In this document: piece after piece, positions 52,657 to 60,806 of the stretch | Layout: each line of letters begins with the position of its first letter | Position numbering within the stretch: position 1 is the first letter of the stretch | Translations under genes and position numbers: made by a program | NCBI RefSeq assembly: GCF_965283645.1 | Contig: NZ_CBDIPG010000001.1 | Coordinates: forward strand, 744,001-808,000 | Source of the DNA: Kordia sp965283645 | Lineage (GTDB): Bacteria > Bacteroidota > Bacteroidia > Flavobacteriales > Flavobacteriaceae | DNA length: 64,000 nucleotides | Direction: 5' to 3' | The notes under the pieces: generated by a model | The model's database searches: none | What the model was told of the DNA's origin: nothing | What the model saw: the letters and a program-made list of their open reading frames with translations, nothing else

Positions 52657-53520
52657 CTAATGATATTCATTAAATATTTTAGAAGCTTCATTGTAAGACG
52701 ATTCAAAACTCATTGCTTGAATGTTTGCATTTGCTTTTGCCGCTGTGAAGTATGAAACCATTTTTTCTGTTGGCATGTTTCCGGTAAGTTCGTCTTTTGC
52801 CATCGGGCAACCGCCAAACCCTTGAATAGCGCCATCAAAACGTCTGCAACCAGCTTTGTATGCCGCATCTACTTTTTCATGCCATAAACTTGGTGTTGTG
52901 TGTAAATGTGCGCCAAATTCAATTTCTGGATATTTTGGAATGAGATTCGAGTATAGATAATCGATTACATCTGGTGTAGATGAACCTATTGTATCTGATA
53001 GCGATAATATTTTCACGCCCATGTTGGAAAGTTTTTCTGTCCACTCGCCTACTATTTCCACATTCCAAGGATCGCCATATGGATTTCCAAATCCCATAGA
53101 TAAATAGGCAACTACTTCTTTATTCGTTTTTGCCGCAATGTTTAGAATTTCTTGTAGTGTTTCTATGGATTGCGCAATAGTTTTATGTGTATTCCGCATT
53201 TGAAAATTCTCAGAAATGGAAAATGGATAGCCTAAGTATTGAATTTCAGGATGTGTACTTGCATCTGTGGCGCCACGTACATTGGCAACAATTGCTAATA
53301 GTTTACTTCGTGTTGAAGCTAAGTCCAATTTTGATAAAACTTCAGCGGTGTCCACCATTTGCGGAATTGCTTTTGGCGACACAAAGCTACCGAAATCAAT
53401 AGTATCAAAGCCTACACGAAGTAATGATTGAATGTATTGTACTTTTTTTTCTGTTGGAATAAACATTTTGATGCCTTGCATGGCATCTCGTGGACATTCG
53501 ATGATTTTAATGTTTTCCAT
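52657..53520 (-). CDS. Hydroxymethylglutaryl-CoA lyase
   Basis: This 287-residue TIM-barrel enzyme cleaves HMG-CoA to acetyl-CoA and acetoacetate in leucine catabolism. It has CPRDAMQG near the N-terminus (the PRD-x-x-Q metal-binding motif), the SLSDTIGSS strand, a FGAHLHTTPSLWHEKV segment with the metal-binding histidines, and the diagnostic GFGGCPMAKDELTGNMPTE loop with the catalytic cysteine. Leucine dehydrogenase later in the window acts in the same catabolic route but is not linked in an operon. Isopropylmalate synthase-type relatives are less likely because of the GGCP motif. Confidence 0.9.
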   Translation of the reverse strand: MENIKIIECPRDAMQGIKMFIPTEKKVQYIQSLLRVGFDTIDFGSFVSPKAIPQMVDTAEVLSKLDLASTRSKLLAIVANVRGATDASTHPEIQYLGYPFSISENFQMRNTHKTIAQSIETLQEILNIAAKTNKEVVAYLSMGFGNPYGDPWNVEIVGEWTEKLSNMGVKILSLSDTIGSSTPDVIDYLYSNLIPKYPEIEFGAHLHTTPSLWHEKVDAAYKAGCRRFDGAIQGFGGCPMAKDELTGNMPTEKMVSYFTAAKANANIQAMSFESSYNEASKIFNEYH

Positions 53521-53778
53521 AGAATGTCAAAGATAATCAACGAAATCGTTTTAGGAACTATTTTTTAGCATCAGTTTTGGCAGTATTTAGCCTTTAGTTT
53601 ATTCTGAACTTTTTAAACTTACCAATTATTTTTAATTTTACTGATTTTCAATTACTTACACAATAAAATTGTTACTATTTACAATCCGTCAATTTGATAA
53701 TCACGGGTAAAATCTCTTTTAAAGAGTGTAATTTTCATATTGGTTTACATCATCATTAACATTAAAAATTTATCACTT

Positions 53779-53910
53779 ATGAAAAAAAAGAGTTTAAAAA
53801 GTTTAGTACTTAACAAGAGATCTGTATCAAGTCTTACAGATGTTAAAGAAGGAAAAAGAAGAAGTTACACCTCCAAAATTAACTGTTCATTTAACAACAT
53901 AGTTATCTAA
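53779..53910 (+). CDS. Leader-like small peptide, third copy
   Basis: This 43-codon frame starts with a leader very like the other two (MKKKSLKSLVLNKRSVSSLT) but has EGKRRS where the others have GG, and ends after NCSFNNIVI. It may be a degenerate precursor. The DNA just after its stop encodes a Cys-rich peptide in another frame, which suggests a frameshift near 53890-53910. Too short for routine detection. Confidence 0.5.
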   Translation: MKKKSLKSLVLNKRSVSSLTDVKEGKRRSYTSKINCSFNNIVI

Positions 53911-53974
53911 TGTTATGGAATCTGAAACGCAAGGAGATCCTTGCCATTCACTCGATCCTGGTTGCGAGTGTTAA
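53911..53974 (+). other. Possible out-of-frame lanthipeptide-like core
   Basis: From ATG 53915 a 19-codon stretch encodes MESETQGDPCHSLDPGCEC, an acidic, Cys-rich peptide resembling a precursor core, in the +1 frame relative to the leader-like peptide before it. A stop (TAG at 53900) separates the frames, so a single frameshift would not simply join them. Confidence 0.35.
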
Positions 53975-54002
53975 GATATGTTTTTAGTTACTTGATAAGG
54001 TT

Positions 54003-54030
54003 GGTCATTTATTGAATGACCTTATTTTTT
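54003..54030 (+). terminator. Terminator after the third leader-like peptide
   Basis: A 7-bp stem (ggtcatt 54003-54009 with aatgacc 54015-54021) with a 5-base loop and a T-run ends inside the last codon of the convergent LysE gene. Confidence 0.75.
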
Positions 54031-54646
54031 ACAGTAAAATAAATATTGCAATTCCGACAAATACAATTATTTGCAACCATTTCATGAAAGTTCCTATGTT
54101 TTTATTTTTTTTGATGGTTTCCGAAATGGTTCCTGCTAAGACAGCTATTGAACCAAAAACAACAAAAGATACTAAGATGAAAAGTAATCCTAAGATGTAA
54201 AATTGAAGCACTTCATTCATCGTTTCACTAAAGAGAAAACCTGGAAATAATGCCAAGAAGAAAAGCGTTACTTTCGGATTTAATACATTCATGATGAATC
54301 CTTGTTTGAAAAGTTCAGCAACACTTTTTTTAGGAATTGCATCGTTTCCCAATTCAATATCGCCTGAACTTTTGAATACTTTGTACGCTAAATACACTAA
54401 ATACAATGCACCAAATAGCTTGATGATGAAAAATAATGTTGGATTTTGTTGTAAAATGGTAGATGCGCCAAAAGCAACTACCGTTGTATGAATTAAACAA
54501 CCTGACATTAAACCCAAAACCGTTGCTATTCCGTATTTACGACCGTTTACAATACTTTGCATTAATACATAAATATTGTCTGGTCCTGGCGTGATTGCCA
54601 AAAGCGATGTTGCCGCAACAAATCCGATAAGTATTTCTAAGTCCAA
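54029..54646 (-). CDS. LysE-family amino acid exporter
   Basis: This 205-residue inner-membrane protein has six predicted membrane segments. It shows the LysE/RhtB start (GFVAATSLLAITPGPDNIYV), the MSGCLIHTTVVAFG segment, a LYLVYLAYKVFKSS helix and an NPKVTLFFLALFPGF motif characteristic of the family. It would export an amino acid or related compound by proton exchange; the specific substrate cannot be read. No regulator is adjacent. Converges with the leader-like peptide region. Confidence 0.88.
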   Translation of the reverse strand: MDLEILIGFVAATSLLAITPGPDNIYVLMQSIVNGRKYGIATVLGLMSGCLIHTTVVAFGASTILQQNPTLFFIIKLFGALYLVYLAYKVFKSSGDIELGNDAIPKKSVAELFKQGFIMNVLNPKVTLFFLALFPGFLFSETMNEVLQFYILGLLFILVSFVVFGSIAVLAGTISETIKKNKNIGTFMKWLQIIVFVGIAIFILL

Positions 54647-54676
54647 TGCTGTGTTTTAATTTAAGAGGTTGGTGTC

Positions 54677-55174
54677 CTAAGGCTTTTGTTTTTTTATCAT
54701 TTTTTGAAGAAAAAGATTATTGGGCATATTTATTTCTTCACCTTCTTTTGTTTTTACAGTAACAAAAAAGAGCCCGATATCACTAACTCTTCCTTCAATT
54801 TCATATTCTTTTCCTTCCATAATAATAATAGAATCATCAATTCTTACTGAGTGATTAAAGAATAGAATAATACTTGATGTAATGTTAGATAAAAGTGACC
54901 ATTGTGCAAAAAATGCAACACCAACTACCGTGAGAATTGACCCTATGTAGGCCGCTAAATCAGATTGGTTGACTCCCCAAATAGTTAATATTAACAGAAT
55001 ACATATAAATACTAAAGCTATATTAATTGCTTTTCTAATTATTTTCGCTCTCGATTTTTGGATCAGCTTATTTTTCGTCGTTTTAGTGATGAATTTATTA
55101 GATGTCATTCGCACCAGAATATAAACTCCAATAATAACAATAGATTCTATAATTTTTAAATAATATGCTTCCAC
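54677..55174 (-). CDS. Small mechanosensitive channel protein (MscS family)
   Basis: This 165-residue protein has three N-terminal membrane segments and one MscS domain with LAAYIGSILTVVGVAFFAQW, SLLSNITSSIILFFNHSVRI (a glycine/alanine-poor TM3) and the beta domain VSDIGLFFVTVKTKEGEEIN, NMPNNLFLQKM. It is shorter than the 275-residue homologue at 57755 and lacks the C-terminal alpha-beta domain. It may be a distinct minimal channel; activity is unproven. It lies 15 bp after the pyrD stop on the same strand and so could be co-transcribed with pyrD. Confidence 0.8.
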   Translation of the reverse strand: MEAYYLKIIESIVIIGVYILVRMTSNKFITKTTKNKLIQKSRAKIIRKAINIALVFICILLILTIWGVNQSDLAAYIGSILTVVGVAFFAQWSLLSNITSSIILFFNHSVRIDDSIIIMEGKEYEIEGRVSDIGLFFVTVKTKEGEEINMPNNLFLQKMIKKQKP

Positions 55175-55189
55175 TCGTATGTATGCTTT

Positions 55190-56209
55190 TTATAATTTCT
55201 GTAGAATTTTTTTGTTGATGTTTTTAATCAACTTTGGACCTTCATATATAAATCCTGTATATAATTGTACCAAATCTGCGCCAGCTTCTAACTTTTCCAA
55301 TGCGTCTGTAGCAGTATGAATTCCTCCTACTCCAATAATTGGAAACGCTTTGTTGCTTTTTTCTGCTAAGAATCGAATTACTTCCGTAGAACGATTTGTT
55401 AATGGTTTTCCGCTTAATCCGCCCATTTCTTCTTTGTTGTCCGATTGTAAACCTTCGCGTGAAATAGTTGTGTTTGTGGCAATTACACCAGCAATTTTAG
55501 TTTCGGCAACAATTTCGATGATATCTTCTAACTGCTCATTTGTTAAATCGGGCGCTATTTTTAGTAAGATTGGTTTTGGAGCTTCTTTTGCGTTGTTCAT
55601 TGTTTGCAACGTTGTCAATAGCTTTGTCAACGGTTCTTTGTCTTGCAATTCGCGTAAGCCTGGCGTATTTGGCGAACTTACATTCACCACAAAATAATCT
55701 ACATGTGGAAATAACGCTTCAAAACAAATTTTATAATCTTCTACCGCACTTTCGTTTGGTGTCACTTTATTTTTACCGATGTTTCCACCAATTAAAACAC
55801 CTTTATTTTTCTTTAAACGCGTAACTGCTTCATGAACACCACCATTATTGAATCCCATACGATTGATAATCGCTTCATCTTGCTTTAAGCGAAACAAACG
55901 TTTTTTAGGGTTTCCAACTTGTGGTTTTGGCGTTAACGTTCCTATTTCAATAAAACCAAATCCGAAGTTTGACAATTCATTGTATAGTTTGGCGTCTTTA
56001 TCAAATCCGGCTGCTAAACCTACAGGGTTTTTAAATTTCAACCCAAAAACAGTACGTTCTAAGCGTTTATCATTTACAGTATATATTCCTCTAAAAACAC
56101 TTGAAACCAAAGGAATTTTACATAATGTTCGGATAAGTGAAAAGGTAAAATGATGCACTTTTTCTGGATCGAATAGAAAAAGAATAGGTTTTACAAGAAA
56201 TTGGTACAT
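55190..56209 (-). CDS. pyrD: Dihydroorotate dehydrogenase, class 2 (quinone)
   Basis: This 339-residue FMN enzyme oxidises dihydroorotate with a membrane quinone, the fourth step of pyrimidine synthesis. It has the N-terminal membrane-associated helix (VKPILFLFDPEKVHHFTFSL), GLAAGFDKDAKLYNELSNFG, the NVSSPNTPGLRELQ loop with catalytic serine near residue 177, and GVIATNTTISR and IIGVGGIHTATDALEKLEAGA. The ATG at 56209 is chosen because a clear promoter lies just upstream of it, inside the longer frame that begins at 56266. Confidence 0.94.
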   Translation of the reverse strand: MYQFLVKPILFLFDPEKVHHFTFSLIRTLCKIPLVSSVFRGIYTVNDKRLERTVFGLKFKNPVGLAAGFDKDAKLYNELSNFGFGFIEIGTLTPKPQVGNPKKRLFRLKQDEAIINRMGFNNGGVHEAVTRLKKNKGVLIGGNIGKNKVTPNESAVEDYKICFEALFPHVDYFVVNVSSPNTPGLRELQDKEPLTKLLTTLQTMNNAKEAPKPILLKIAPDLTNEQLEDIIEIVAETKIAGVIATNTTISREGLQSDNKEEMGGLSGKPLTNRSTEVIRFLAEKSNKAFPIIGVGGIHTATDALEKLEAGADLVQLYTGFIYEGPKLIKNINKKILQKL

Positions 56210-56224
56210 GTTGTTTTGTTTGTG

Positions 56225-56252
56225 CAAAAATAATCTAATTTTCAAAAGGCAA
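56225..56252 (-). promoter_or_regulatory. Promoter of pyrD
   Basis: Minus strand: -33 TTG (56252-56250), 17-nt spacer, -7 TATTTTTG (56232-56225). It lies upstream of 56209 and supports that start. Confidence 0.65.
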
Positions 56253-56390
56253 ATATTTTTAATCACTATTTTTTATGATCTTTCATATAAATGGATTGAT
56301 GCAATAAAAATCTGTATTAAGTTAAAAATACACAAGCACATATTTTAGGAATCCTAAGAAATCTGTTATTTTTGAAGAAAAAGAATATTC

Positions 56391-57626
56391 ATGCAACATA
56401 TTATAGATAGATTCATTAGTTATGTAACAATTGATACCGAATCTGACCCAACTTCAGAAACAACTCCAAGTACAGAGAAACAATGGAATTTAGCCAATTT
56501 GTTAGTGGACGAATTGAAACGCATTGGATTGTCTGATGTTACGATTGACGAAAATGCATATATCATGGCAACGTTGCCAAGTAATGTTGATCATGAAGTT
56601 CCTACAATTGGTTTTGTATCGCATTTTGATACGTCTCCTGATTTTACGGGCGCAAATGTGAATCCGCAAATTGTAAAAAATTACGATGGAAAAGATATCG
56701 TTTTAAATGCTGAACAGAATATTGTGCTGTCGCCAGATTATTTTGATGATTTGTTATTATATAAAGGGCAAACGCTTATTACTACTGACGGAACAACGTT
56801 ACTTGGTGCAGATGATAAAGCTGGAATTTGCGAAATTGTTTCTGCCATGGAATACCTTATTAATCATCCAGAAATAAAACATGGAAAAATTCGTATTGGT
56901 TTTACTCCTGATGAAGAAATTGGTCGTGGTGCACATAAATTTGATGTAGAAAAATTTGGCGCAGAATGGGCGTATACAATGGATGGAAGCCAAATTGGAG
57001 AACTTGAATATGAAAACTTTAATGCTGCAAGTGCTAAAATTGATATCAAAGGAAAAATTGTTCATCCTGGATATGCAAAAGGAAAAATGATCAATTCTAT
57101 TTTGATTGCAAACGAAATTGTCAATTTATTACCGCCACATGAAATTCCACAACAAACAACAGGTCGTGAAGGATTTTACCATTTACATACAACAAAAGGA
57201 AGTGTTGAAGAATCATCTTTAGATTATATCATTCGCGATCATGACAAAGCGAAGTTTGAAGCACGAAAAGAATTGTTAGAAAAAATCGCAACAGACATCA
57301 ATAGTCGCTACACATACGATCCTGTTACTCTCGTAATAAAAGATCAGTATTTTAACATGAAAGAAAAGGTTGAACCAGTTTTTCATATTGTTGAAATTGC
57401 CGAAGAAGCTATGAAAGCATTAAATATTACGCCAATTATCAAGCCAATTCGTGGTGGAACAGATGGTTCGCAATTGTCATTTATGGGATTACCATGTCCT
57501 AATATTTTTGCTGGCGGACATAACTTTCACGGACGTTATGAATATGTTCCTGTAGAAAGTATTTTAAGTGCCATAGAAGTGATTGTGAAAATCACGGAGT
57601 TGACTGCTGAAAAGTATAAAAAATAG
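56391..57626 (+). CDS. pepT: Peptidase T (tripeptidase)
   Basis: This 411-residue M20-family zinc aminotripeptidase has the metal and catalytic motifs in order: VSHFDTSPDF (H78 ligand), LLGADDKAG (D near 140), TPDEEIGRGA (E near 174), MDGSQIGELE and, near the end, AGGHNFHGRYEYVP with the last histidine ligand. The lengths and order match PepT. It cleaves N-terminal residues from tripeptides in the cytoplasm. A TATTTTTG -7 box lies just upstream, but with no convincing -33 TTG. Confidence 0.95.
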   Translation: MQHIIDRFISYVTIDTESDPTSETTPSTEKQWNLANLLVDELKRIGLSDVTIDENAYIMATLPSNVDHEVPTIGFVSHFDTSPDFTGANVNPQIVKNYDGKDIVLNAEQNIVLSPDYFDDLLLYKGQTLITTDGTTLLGADDKAGICEIVSAMEYLINHPEIKHGKIRIGFTPDEEIGRGAHKFDVEKFGAEWAYTMDGSQIGELEYENFNAASAKIDIKGKIVHPGYAKGKMINSILIANEIVNLLPPHEIPQQTTGREGFYHLHTTKGSVEESSLDYIIRDHDKAKFEARKELLEKIATDINSRYTYDPVTLVIKDQYFNMKEKVEPVFHIVEIAEEAMKALNITPIIKPIRGGTDGSQLSFMGLPCPNIFAGGHNFHGRYEYVPVESILSAIEVIVKITELTAEKYKK

Positions 57627-57754
57627 CACATTTTAATACGTTAATCGATTTTTTGACTTACTACATCGAACCATTAATTTTTATGTACTTGTAAGAATTT
57701 AACTGAATAAGTCTTTGTTATTTTTGGATATATAACCTTAAAAACAAAGAAATA

Positions 57755-58582
57755 ATGGGAAATACGATTACAGATTCATTAGGTGAATTTTATAATGCAA
57801 TTGCAGTTGGAATTGGAGATTGGGGATTGAAATTAATTGGAGCTTTAGCTGCCTTAGTCATAGGTTTCTGGATTATTAGAATGATCATGAAAGCGGCTTC
57901 AAGAGGATTTGAAACACGTCATATAGACGAAACATTGCGTCCTTTTTTACTTACGTTAATTGGTTTTATACTCAAAATTGTTTTATTAATATCCATTGCT
58001 GGAATTGTTGGAATTCCTACGGCTTCTTTTGCAGCATTAATTGCTGGTATTGGAATTGCTATTGGAGCTGCATTTAACGGTTCATTAGGTCATTTGGCTT
58101 CTGGTGTAATGCTACTTATTTTTAAGCCTTTTAAAGTTGGTGATTTAATTAAAACTAATGATGCGTTCGGATTTGTAAAAGAAATTTCAGTATTTGTAAC
58201 CGTTATTGAAACGTTTCAAAACGAAACCGTTATTGTTCCTAATGGTGCAATTACAGCTAATAAAATAACAAATCTTACCAAAATAGGAAATTTACGTATT
58301 GATATGCCTTTCGGAATCCAGTATGGAACAGATATTAAAAAAGCGAAAGAAATTGTGGCTCAAGTTTTAAATAACGATGATAATGTATTAAATAATCCTG
58401 CACCTAGAGTTGCTGTCAATAATTTGGGCGCTAATGGTATTGAATTGTTAGCAATGCCATATGCAAACTGTGAAGACTATTGGGATGTTTATTGGGATAC
58501 GCGCCAAAAAATTGTAGAAGCTCTTGGAGCTGCCAATTATGATGCACCTTTTGCACAACGCATTGTAACGATGAAACAATAA
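57755..58582 (+). CDS. Mechanosensitive channel, MscS family
   Basis: This 275-residue protein has three N-terminal membrane segments (about 20-120), with the pore-lining third helix SFAALIAGIGIAIGAAFNGS and SLGHLASGVMLLIFKPFKVG, then the MscS beta domain (GFVKEISVFVTVIETFQNE, VPNGAITANKITNL) and the C-terminal cage domain (MPFGIQYGTDIKKAKEIVAQ). It protects against hypo-osmotic shock by releasing solutes. Conserved Gly/Ala packing in TM3 is intact. It is monocistronic with a terminator directly after. A TATTTTTG box is at 57719-57726. Confidence 0.92.
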   Translation: MGNTITDSLGEFYNAIAVGIGDWGLKLIGALAALVIGFWIIRMIMKAASRGFETRHIDETLRPFLLTLIGFILKIVLLISIAGIVGIPTASFAALIAGIGIAIGAAFNGSLGHLASGVMLLIFKPFKVGDLIKTNDAFGFVKEISVFVTVIETFQNETVIVPNGAITANKITNLTKIGNLRIDMPFGIQYGTDIKKAKEIVAQVLNNDDNVLNNPAPRVAVNNLGANGIELLAMPYANCEDYWDVYWDTRQKIVEALGAANYDAPFAQRIVTMKQ

Positions 58583-58606
58583 GATCATATTTATATAAAT
58601 TTTATG

Positions 58607-58633
58607 AAAAGCTACTTTTTTAGTAGCTTTTTT
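58607..58633 (+). terminator. Terminator of the MscS gene
   Basis: A stem aaaagctac/gtagctttt (58607-58615 and 58623-58631) with an A/T-rich loop is followed by a T-run. It overlaps the upstream part of the longer DUF1801 frame, which supports the shorter start of that gene. Confidence 0.85.
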
Positions 58634-58657
58634 TATTTTAGCACAAACTTTCATAAG

Positions 58658-59257
58658 ATGAAAAAATTCAAATCTGTAGAAGCGTATGTACAAAGTTTTC
58701 CTGAATGGGAAGATAAATTACGTTTGCTTAGAAGTATTATTCTGAAAAATCATGATATTGAGGAAGGTTTCAAATGGAGTATGCCTGTGTATATGGTTGA
58801 TGGAAAAAATTTGATAGGTTTAGGGTCTTTTAAAACACATATAAGTGTGTGGTTTTTTCAAGGTGCTTTGTTAAAAGATGCAGCAAATGTATTGGTAAAT
58901 GCGCAAGAAGGAAAGACAAAAGCCATGCGCCATATGAAATTTACCAATTCGGCTGTAATCTCTGAGTCTTTAATACAACGTTATATAGATGAAGCTGTTC
59001 AATATCAAAAAGAGGGTAAAACGGTTCCTAAGGTCAGAAAAAGTGTTAAATTGATTATTCCAGATGAATTAAAAAGTGAATTCGATAAAAATACAGCATT
59101 AAAAACTGCTTTTGAAACGTTATCAAATTACAAACAAAAAGAATATTCGGAATATATTTCAACTGCGAAACGAACAGCCACTAAAGAAAGTCGTTTGGAA
59201 AAAATTATTCCAATGATTTTGGACGGAAAAGGATTGAATGATAAGTATAAAAAATAA
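58658..59257 (+). CDS. DUF1801 / YdeI-like protein
   Basis: This 199-residue protein has a DUF1801 domain (MKKFKSVEAYVQSFPEWEDK, EGFKWSMPVYMVDGKNLIGL, HISVWFFQGALLKDA) and a C-terminal YdeI/OmpD-associated segment (NYKQKEYSEYISTAKRTATK). The in-frame ATG 54 bp further up lies inside the terminator of the preceding gene, so the start at 58658 is preferred. The role of this family is unclear; members are small cytoplasmic proteins often linked to stress functions. Confidence 0.85.
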   Translation: MKKFKSVEAYVQSFPEWEDKLRLLRSIILKNHDIEEGFKWSMPVYMVDGKNLIGLGSFKTHISVWFFQGALLKDAANVLVNAQEGKTKAMRHMKFTNSAVISESLIQRYIDEAVQYQKEGKTVPKVRKSVKLIIPDELKSEFDKNTALKTAFETLSNYKQKEYSEYISTAKRTATKESRLEKIIPMILDGKGLNDKYKK

Positions 59258-59446
59258 CTGTTGTCCAACAAAAGATAAAAGATCGCTACGCTATTAGATT
59301 ATAGAATAAAGACTTGTTTAGTAATTAACTGAAAAACAAAGCTTAAAATTATATATTCCTTATTCTTTCCAAAATAATTTCTTTACTACTAATGATTAAC
59401 TAAAAGTATGGTTGTTCATTAAAGATATCTGAGAAGTTTCTTGGTA

Positions 59447-59776
59447 TTATTCATTTTGAAGCCTTTCTCTTCTCTTTAATAAATTAACATAACAACGATC
59501 ACAGATTTTATCGGTAAAACATACAGAGTCTTCATCTTCGCTTTTACCAAATTTTACGAAAAATCCTTTTTCAAAATAGATCGGAGATTCTTGTCTTAAA
59601 AATTTCTTTTCTTCTTCTGTTAATATATCAGAATACATAAGTCGCACGGCTAGTCCATCTTCATTTTCAGAAATTCCAATTTCGTCTAACTTTTCCTTTA
59701 AAATCGGATTATTCTCAATCATTTTTAAATAATCATCTTGACTCATTTTTTTGCAAACTGTGTCACTTTGGCTCAT
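59447..59776 (-). CDS. Hypothetical protein (109 residues)
   Basis: A soluble, acidic-helical protein with no signal peptide. It begins MSQSDTVCKKMSQDDYLKMI and has four cysteines, one pair as CDRC near the end (DKICDRCYVNLLKRRERLQN). I do not recognise a family. Two nearby ATGs are in frame, so the exact start is uncertain. It lies convergent to the DUF1801 gene and separated from yajC by that gene's terminator. Confidence 0.6.
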   Translation of the reverse strand: MSQSDTVCKKMSQDDYLKMIENNPILKEKLDEIGISENEDGLAVRLMYSDILTEEEKKFLRQESPIYFEKGFFVKFGKSEDEDSVCFTDKICDRCYVNLLKRRERLQNE

Positions 59777-59828
59777 TTTTTTCTTTTTCTTATTTCAAAT
59801 ATAATAAATTATTTCAAAAGTATATTTC

Positions 59829-59861
59829 AAAAAAAAAGCATCGTTTTCACGATGCTTTTTT
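59829..59861 (-). terminator. Terminator of the nusB-DUF1573-yajC unit
   Basis: An 11-bp stem (aaaaagcatcg 59833-59843 with cgatgcttttt 59850-59860) and T-runs on both sides; it lies 21 bp past the yajC stop. Confidence 0.9.
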
Positions 59862-59881
59862 GATATGCTTTATAAGTATAT

Positions 59882-60172
59882 TTATTTTTTTTCAGGAGCA
59901 TTGATTCTCAATGTTGCATCTGCTGAAAGTGCTACGCGTTCAAATTTAATTTTCCCGGCTCCAGTTTCAATAATACATGTATTGTCTTTATCATTGAGTT
60001 CAACAATTTTTCCATGAATTCCACTTTTGGTAATCACACGATCACCTTTTTTAATGGAGTTCATAAAGTTTTTCTCCTTTTTTTGACGTTTAATACTTGG
60101 TGATAGTATAAAAAAGTATACAACTACCAACATTAGTAGTAAAGGTCCGTATTGTCCTAAAAATCCTTCCAT
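59882..60172 (-). CDS. yajC: Preprotein translocase subunit YajC
   Basis: This 96-residue protein has one N-terminal membrane helix (YGPLLLMLVVVYFFILSPSI) followed by the small YajC beta domain (IKKGDRVITKSGIHGKIVEL, DNTCIIETGAGKIKFERVAL). It is an accessory partner of SecDF in the Sec translocon. The gene is 1 bp after the DUF1573 gene, in the order nusB-DUF1573-yajC that is common in flavobacteria. The YbbR and coaE genes that usually follow are not present here. Confidence 0.93.
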   Translation of the reverse strand: MEGFLGQYGPLLLMLVVVYFFILSPSIKRQKKEKNFMNSIKKGDRVITKSGIHGKIVELNDKDNTCIIETGAGKIKFERVALSADATLRINAPEKK

Positions 60173-60173
60173 C

Positions 60174-60764
60174 TTAGTGATTATGCCCTTCGTGACTTGA
60201 ATTTATCACTCCAGTTTTTTTAGTTGCCGCTGCTTTTTGTTGTGCTTCTTGTTGCACTTTCATTCTCGCTTCTCTCTCAGCTTTTGCTTTTGCTCTTTTA
60301 GCTTCTAACTCTGGGTTCGGTTTTGCAAATGCTTTAATACGGAAAATTTCTCTACCTTTTTCAGTGTTAGCTGTAACCGTTACCGTATTTGTTTTTAGGT
60401 TTGGTTTGTTTGTAGAGTTGTACTTTACAGTAAACTGTCCTTCAGCTCCTGGTGCAATAGGTTCTCTTGGCCAATCATTTGGAACTGTACACCCACAACT
60501 TCCTTTAATGTTTGAAATTAATAAAGGTGTAGATCCAGTGTTTGTAAACTTTACTGTAGTTTCTACTTGATCACCTTCGTCAATAGTACCAAAGTCATGC
60601 TCTGTTTTCTCAAATGACATTACTGCAAAATTCTTTGATTGTGCATCTCTTTCTGCAGCTTGTGCAACGTTTTCACTTTTTACTTTTTTGGATGCGTCAT
60701 CTTTACATGATGTGAATAAGACAAGCGACATAGCTCCTAATAATATAAATCCTTTTCTGATCAT
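60174..60764 (-). CDS. DUF1573 lipoprotein
   Basis: This 196-residue protein has a lipobox (SLVLFTSCKDDASK, cysteine near residue 20) and a DUF1573 immunoglobulin-like domain (about 50-155): FEKTEHDFGTIDEGDQVETT, SNIKGSCGCTVPNDWP and an INTVTVTAN-type strand. It ends in an Ala/Lys/Glu-rich tail and histidines (SSHEGHNH). The CGCT pair could bind metal. It is the middle gene of the nusB-yajC operon; function not known. Confidence 0.9.
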   Translation of the reverse strand: MIRKGFILLGAMSLVLFTSCKDDASKKVKSENVAQAAERDAQSKNFAVMSFEKTEHDFGTIDEGDQVETTVKFTNTGSTPLLISNIKGSCGCTVPNDWPREPIAPGAEGQFTVKYNSTNKPNLKTNTVTVTANTEKGREIFRIKAFAKPNPELEAKRAKAKAEREARMKVQQEAQQKAAATKKTGVINSSHEGHNH

Positions 60765-60806
60765 AGTGTTTAAAATTTAGAATTGTAAATTTAATAATTG
60801 TTTTTG

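Noticed and set aside
53915..53974. Independent gene for the Cys-rich peptide
   Set aside because: Only 19 codons and no visible start context; retained as a possible frameshifted core, not as a gene.
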